64,000 nt of DNA from Agromyces atrinae. Its GTDB lineage: Bacteria; Actinomycetota; Actinomycetes; Actinomycetales; Microbacteriaceae. The first letter of the stretch is position 1; the number at the start of each line of letters is the position of its first letter. Below, in pieces: positions 60,294 to 64,000 of the stretch. The notes beneath the pieces were generated by a model, which did not search any database, had not been told where the DNA came from, and saw only the letters and a program-made list of their open reading frames with translations. The stretch spans positions 1,674,001 through 1,738,000 of the forward strand of contig NZ_JACCBI010000001.1 of the NCBI RefSeq assembly GCF_013407835.1, written 5' to 3'. A program made the position numbers and the translations under genes.

Positions 60294-61739
60294 ATGAACA
60301 CGCAACGGCGCGCGAGCAACGGTAAAGTCATCGGACTCGCGACGGCCGGCGCCGTCGGCGGGTTCCTCTTCGGATTCGACTCCTCCGTCGTCAACGGAGC
60401 GGTCGATCCCATCGAGAAGCAGTTCGATCTCGATCCGACGCTCACGGGCCTCGCCGTGGCGAGCGCCCTCATCGGCTGTGCGATCGGAGCCTACTTCGCG
60501 GGGCGCATCGCCGACCGCTACGGCCGCATCCCCGCCATGGTCATCGGCGCCATCCTCTTCCTCGTCTCGTCGATCGGGTCGGGCCTCGCCTTCTCGGTGT
60601 GGGACCTCATCGGTTGGCGACTCGTCGGCGGCCTCGGTATCGGTCTCGCGTCGGTCATCGCGCCGACGTACATCGCCGAGATCTCGCCCGCCCGGCTGCG
60701 CGGGCGATTGGCGTCGCTGCAACAGCTCGCGATCGTGACGGGCATCTTCGCCGCCCTGCTCTCCGACGCGCTCTTCGCCAACGCCGCGGGCGGCGCGGGT
60801 GAACCCTTCTGGCTGTCGTGGGAGGCCTGGCGCTGGATGTTCCTCGTCTGCGCCGTGCCCGCGATCGTCTACGGCGGCATCGCACTGACTCTGCCCGAAT
60901 CGCCGCGCTACCTGCTGCTCAAGGAGCGCGACACCGACGCGCGCGACGTCCTCGAGCGCATCGGCGGCACGCACGACCCCGACGAGGCGATCGCCGAGAT
61001 CAAGGCCGACATCGCGAAGGACAAGCAGAACGAGGCGACAGCGACCCTCAAGGGTGCGGCCCTCGGGCTCAAGCCCATCGTCTGGGTCGGCATCGCGCTC
61101 AGCGTCTTCCAGCAGTTCGTCGGGATCAACGTCATCTTCTACTACTCGACGACGCTCTGGAAGTCGGTCGGCTTCGACGAGAGCGCGTCGCTCACCATCT
61201 CGGTCTTCACGTCGGTGACGAACATCGTCGTGACGCTCGTCGCCATCGCCCTCGTCGACCGCATCGGCCGCCGCATCCTCCTCCTCATCGGTTCGGTGGG
61301 CATGACGGTCTCGCTCGCGACGATGGCGATCGCGTTCAGTCAGGCCGAGATCGTGAAGGACGCGCCCGTCCTGCCGGATGCCTGGGGACCGATCGCCCTC
61401 GTCGCCGCGAACGTCTTCGTGATCTCGTTCGGCGTCTCGTGGGGCCCCGTCGTCTGGGTGCTGCTCGGCGAGATCTTCCCGACGAAGATCCGCGCCCGTG
61501 CCCTCGGCGTCGCCGCGGCGGCCCAGTGGATCGCGAACTTCGCGATCACCGTGTCGTTCCCGCAGCTCGCGGGCATCTCGCTCGTGCTCACCTACGGCCT
61601 GTACGCGCTCTTCGCGGCACTCTCGTTCGTGTTCGTCTTCACGTTCATCCCCGAGACGAAGGGTGTCTCGCTCGAGGAGGCCGGTCGGCTCGTCGGCGGT
61701 CGCATCAAGCGCGCACCGGTGAAGGTGCCGACCGAGTAG
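60294..61739 (+). CDS. Sugar porter of the major facilitator superfamily
   Basis: A 481-residue, 12-helix proton-linked sugar transporter. Family signatures: GGFLFGFDSSVVNGA near 20, GRIADRYGRIPAMV near 70, PESPRYLLLKERD near 205, QQFVGINVIFYYSTTLW near 280, WGPVVWVLLGEIFPTKIRAR near 385 and PETKGVSLEE near the end. It resembles XylE/GalP/AraE-type symporters, so xylose, arabinose, galactose or glucose uptake is possible. It is a single gene after the terminator; the ATG is at 60294 with GGAAGGA upstream. It may supply monosaccharides to the same catabolic routes as the two glycosidase loci. Confidence 0.93.
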   Translation: MNTQRRASNGKVIGLATAGAVGGFLFGFDSSVVNGAVDPIEKQFDLDPTLTGLAVASALIGCAIGAYFAGRIADRYGRIPAMVIGAILFLVSSIGSGLAFSVWDLIGWRLVGGLGIGLASVIAPTYIAEISPARLRGRLASLQQLAIVTGIFAALLSDALFANAAGGAGEPFWLSWEAWRWMFLVCAVPAIVYGGIALTLPESPRYLLLKERDTDARDVLERIGGTHDPDEAIAEIKADIAKDKQNEATATLKGAALGLKPIVWVGIALSVFQQFVGINVIFYYSTTLWKSVGFDESASLTISVFTSVTNIVVTLVAIALVDRIGRRILLLIGSVGMTVSLATMAIAFSQAEIVKDAPVLPDAWGPIALVAANVFVISFGVSWGPVVWVLLGEIFPTKIRARALGVAAAAQWIANFAITVSFPQLAGISLVLTYGLYALFAALSFVFVFTFIPETKGVSLEEAGRLVGGRIKRAPVKVPTE

Positions 61740-61749
61740 CGGGCGACGC

Positions 61750-62553
61750 TCAGCCCTCGGGGAAGATCTGGCCGATCGGCTCGCGCTTCTCCGCCTGGAA
61801 GCGGTCCTCGGTGCGGCCGCGGGCCCAGTAGCCCGAGAGCGAGACCTGCGCGCGCTCGAGGCCGCGCTCGTCGAAGAGGTGCCGGCGCAGCACCTTCATC
61901 GACTCGCGCTCGCCGTGGGCGAAGACGTCGACGTGACCCTCGGCCCAGTCGAGCGAGCGGATGACGTCGGCGAGGCGATCCGTCGAGGGCTCGTCGCCCG
62001 TGAGCCAGCGCACCTCGACACCCGCGGGCGCCGTGAGCGCGATGACGTCGTCGACGGTGTCGGCCTCGATGAGGGCGGTGCCGACGGCGTCGGCGGGAAG
62101 CGCCTCGAGCGCCGCGGCGATCGCGGGAAGACCCGCGAGGTCGCCGGCGAAGAGGTACCAGTCGGCGTCGGGGTTCGGCGCGTAGCCGCCACCCGGCCCG
62201 GCGATCGTGATGGTCGCGCCGGGCTCGACGCGCGCGGCCCAGGGCCCCGCGATGCCCTCGTCGCCGTGGATGACGAAGTCGATGTCGATGACGCGACGAT
62301 CGTGGTCGACGCTCCGCACGGTGTAGGTGCGTCGGACGACGTCACCGGCGGGCTGCGTGAAGTGCAGCTTGACGTACTTGTCGGTCTCGGGGCGATCCTC
62401 GAAGGCGTCGAAGCCCTCGCCGCCGAGCGTCACACGCACGAGGTGCGGTGAGACCGAGCGGCGGTCGATCACCTCGAGCTCGAGCTGCGGCTTGGGCCGG
62501 CGCACGGGCCGGTCGGCGGGCGGGGTCGTGGGGGTGGCGTTCGCGTCAGACAT
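61750..62553 (-). CDS. Siderophore-interacting protein (NADPH-dependent ferric reductase)
   Basis: A 267-residue flavoprotein of the ViuB/YqjH family. The FAD-binding motif is RRTYTVRSVD near residue 75 with GPWAARVEPGATITIAGPGG behind it. The SIP domain has DWYLFAGDLAGLPAIAAALE and VDVFAHGERESMKVLRRHL, then the C-terminal SGYWARGRTED. It reduces ferric siderophores to release iron in the cytosol. The promoter TAGCGT lies 8 nt before the ATG, with GAGGG in between. No siderophore genes are adjacent. Confidence 0.93.
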   Translation of the reverse strand: MSDANATPTTPPADRPVRRPKPQLELEVIDRRSVSPHLVRVTLGGEGFDAFEDRPETDKYVKLHFTQPAGDVVRRTYTVRSVDHDRRVIDIDFVIHGDEGIAGPWAARVEPGATITIAGPGGGYAPNPDADWYLFAGDLAGLPAIAAALEALPADAVGTALIEADTVDDVIALTAPAGVEVRWLTGDEPSTDRLADVIRSLDWAEGHVDVFAHGERESMKVLRRHLFDERGLERAQVSLSGYWARGRTEDRFQAEKREPIGQIFPEG

Positions 62554-62595
62554 CCCTCACCACGCTACCCGCCTCCGGAGCACCCCTCGCCGGAA

Positions 62596-63645
62596 TCAGG
62601 CGGATCGAGCCACGGTGAGACCCGCGATCGCGGCGTCGCGGTAGTCGGAGGGCGTCACACCGTGGCGGCGGAGGAAGTGCGCGCGGAACGTGTTCGAGTT
62701 CGTGAACCCGGCGATCATCGAGATGTCGTAGACCGAGAGGTCGGTGCGGGTGCGCAGCAGCTGCCGCGCGGTCTCGATCCGGCGGTCGGCGACGAGCCCC
62801 GCGATGCCGCCCTCGGCGTCGGAGAAGTAGCGGTAGAGCTGACGTCGACTGAGGTTCAGCAGGCGCGCGATCGCGTCGATCGTGAGGTCGGGGCGTCGGT
62901 GGTGCCGGTCGATCAGGTCATGGACGGCGGCGCGCACGACGACGGAGCGGTCCTCAAGCGGCCGGGTGCGACGTGAGACCTGCGAGACGAGACTGCGTAC
63001 GAGGTCGACGAGGGCGAGCTCAGCGTCGGGCCCGACCACGGCGCCGGAGAGTGCGCAGGCTTCGTAGATGAACGCGTCGATGTACGTCATCGCGGCGCGC
63101 GTGAGGGCCGTGTCGGGCAGGGGCTCACCGATCGCGGCGAGGAGGTCGCGCTCGGCGATGCCGAGGAGGTCGAGGGGAACGGCGATGCCGCTCGGTTCGT
63201 TGACGCCGGCGTAGTCGACGACGAACGGCTGGGTCGTGAGCACGAAACTCACACGACGGTCACCCACGGGCGTTCGGCTACCCGGACCCTGACGCAGTTG
63301 GACGGTTCCGCGGCGCTGCGAACCGATGACGATCGACGCCCGACCGTCGCGGTCGATGTTCTGCACGGTGCGCGTCGCCGTGACATCGGTCTGCAAGCGC
63401 GCGAAGAGAGCGATCGACCCGAGTCGGCAGTCGAGGGCGACCGCGCGAAACCGTCCGGCGGGGAGCGCCGAATAGTCGGCGATCCGCGAGATGGCGGAGA
63501 GCTTGGCGAGCCCGTCGGCCCCGGCGAGGAAGGTCAGGCGGGACGGATCGGGAGCCGAGGCGACGTTCGAACCGCGGAGTCCGCCGAGTCGCGCGAACCA
63601 GGTCGACAGCTCGTCGGGGGTGAAGTCGCGCGACGACGAGGCCAC
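62596..63645 (-). CDS. AraC-family transcriptional regulator
   Basis: A 349-residue regulator. The N-terminal AraC-binding-like domain (AVALDCRLGSIALFARLQTD, RDGRASIVIGSQRRGTVQLR) is of the type seen in FeaR/AraC_binding_2 proteins. The C-terminal double helix-turn-helix is DLTIDAIARLLNLSRRQLYR and DISMIAGFTNSNTFRAHFLR, followed by GVTPSDYRDAA. GTG 63645 is chosen as the start, with AGAGG upstream; GTG 63687 is an alternative that would begin 5 nt from the palindrome. It is divergent from the TetR gene at the window edge. The target is unknown. Confidence 0.85.
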   Translation of the reverse strand: MASSSRDFTPDELSTWFARLGGLRGSNVASAPDPSRLTFLAGADGLAKLSAISRIADYSALPAGRFRAVALDCRLGSIALFARLQTDVTATRTVQNIDRDGRASIVIGSQRRGTVQLRQGPGSRTPVGDRRVSFVLTTQPFVVDYAGVNEPSGIAVPLDLLGIAERDLLAAIGEPLPDTALTRAAMTYIDAFIYEACALSGAVVGPDAELALVDLVRSLVSQVSRRTRPLEDRSVVVRAAVHDLIDRHHRRPDLTIDAIARLLNLSRRQLYRYFSDAEGGIAGLVADRRIETARQLLRTRTDLSVYDISMIAGFTNSNTFRAHFLRRHGVTPSDYRDAAIAGLTVARSA

Positions 63646-63691
63646 GGGCGCCTGCCTCTCCCGACCGCGGCGGCCGTCACCCGGCACTCGA

Positions 63692-63707
63692 CTAGACGAT
63701 CGTCTAG
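63692..63707. promoter_or_regulatory. Perfect 16-nt palindrome between araC and tetR
   Basis: CTAGACGATCGTCTAG, a typical TetR-family operator in size and form, lies in the divergent promoter of the AraC and TetR genes. It is the natural candidate for binding by the adjacent TetR protein. Confidence 0.7.
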
Positions 63708-63787
63708 GCGAGACTATCGATCGTGCGCCGAGACTTGCAATCGCGGCCGTCGTCACACGCTCGAACGGGGTCGTAGTGTGACTGAGT

Positions 63788-64000
63788 GTGGCGAAGCCCT
63801 CGAATCTCAGCGCAACGCAGCGACGGCTGCTCGATGCGGCATCGCTCGAGATCCTGGAGCGCGGCTACTCGGCGTCGACCCTCGCCTCCATCGCGGCGCG
63901 ACTCGGAATGACGAAGGGGGCGTACGCCTACCACTACCCGTCGAAGCGGGCCATCGCGGTCGCCCTCATCGACCACCAGATCGCCCTGCTCTCGCTCTCG
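63788..64000 (+). CDS. TetR-family regulator (N-terminal part, runs off window)
   Basis: The first 71 codons encode a TetR helix-turn-helix: LSATQRRLLDAASLEILERG, then STLASIAARLGMTKGAYAYH and YPSKRAIAVALIDHQ. The ligand domain lies beyond 64000. The GTG start at 63788 is preceded by TAGTGT (63774-63779) 8 nt upstream, again a leaderless arrangement. It is divergent from the AraC gene, with the 16-nt palindrome in between. The effector is unknown. Confidence 0.85.
   Translation, partial: MAKPSNLSATQRRLLDAASLEILERGYSASTLASIAARLGMTKGAYAYHYPSKRAIAVALIDHQIALLSLS

Overview
The window is high-GC DNA from a Gram-positive actinobacterium. The best guess is a plant- or soil-associated member of the Microbacteriaceae. 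Reasons: very strong third-position GC, lipoprotein-type sugar-binding proteins with two permeases and no local ATPase, F420-type oxidoreductases, and many genes whose start codon lies 6-8 nt after a TANNNT -10 box (leaderless mRNAs). I see no rRNA, tRNA, CRISPR array, prophage or insertion sequence. No stretch longer than 300 nt lacks a gene.

Layout. 1-3.6 kb: 3' part of an ABC exporter, a luciferase-like oxidoreductase and a ROK repressor. 3.9-18.1 kb: a xyloglucan-oligosaccharide locus. On the minus strand lie LacI regulator, GH42 beta-galactosidase, sugar ABC importer, GH95 alpha-fucosidase and GH31 alpha-xylosidase, with xylose isomerase and xylulokinase divergent. Together these could strip fucose, galactose and xylose from xyloglucan oligosaccharides and feed xylose to the pentose phosphate pathway. 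18.1-23.5 kb: a tiny acidic protein, F420/NADP reductase-like protein, MarR, metallo-beta-lactamase, dehydratase/VOC fusion, DHA2 drug exporter and Nudix hydrolase.

23.5-32.8 kb: a probable D-apiose/D-apionate pathway in two operons. One carries an L-erythrulose kinase (DhaKL fusion), EryI, EryH, a TIM-barrel decarboxylase candidate (OiaC) and a D-apionate oxidoisomerase candidate (ApnO). The other carries an SDR dehydrogenase and a D-apionate lactonase-like protein (ApnL). A GntR regulator is divergent from the first operon. Both operon promoters contain the palindrome CAACCGGTTG placed on the -35/-10 elements, which joins them into one regulon. Apiose and xyloglucan are both plant cell-wall sugars.

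32.8-43.5 kb: HxlR/NmrA redox pair, a permease/TIGR03943/membrane-anchored protein triple, LysM lipoprotein, MgtE, a membrane hydrolase and argG. 43.6-51.9 kb: a second beta-galactoside locus (GH42, GH35, binding protein, two permeases, divergent LacI) with two near-identical operators. 52-64 kb: NIPSNAP, CotH lipoprotein, aldo/keto reductase, butyrolactone-receptor-like TetR divergent from an unusual S-adenosylhomocysteinase homologue, IclR, shikimate dehydrogenase-like SdhL, SDR, sugar porter, siderophore-interacting protein, and AraC/TetR regulators around a perfect 16-nt palindrome.

A striking non-coding feature is a family of six intergenic palindromes, each exactly 61 nt long, with shared outer arms and compensatory changes in the inner arms, all located just after gene 3' ends.
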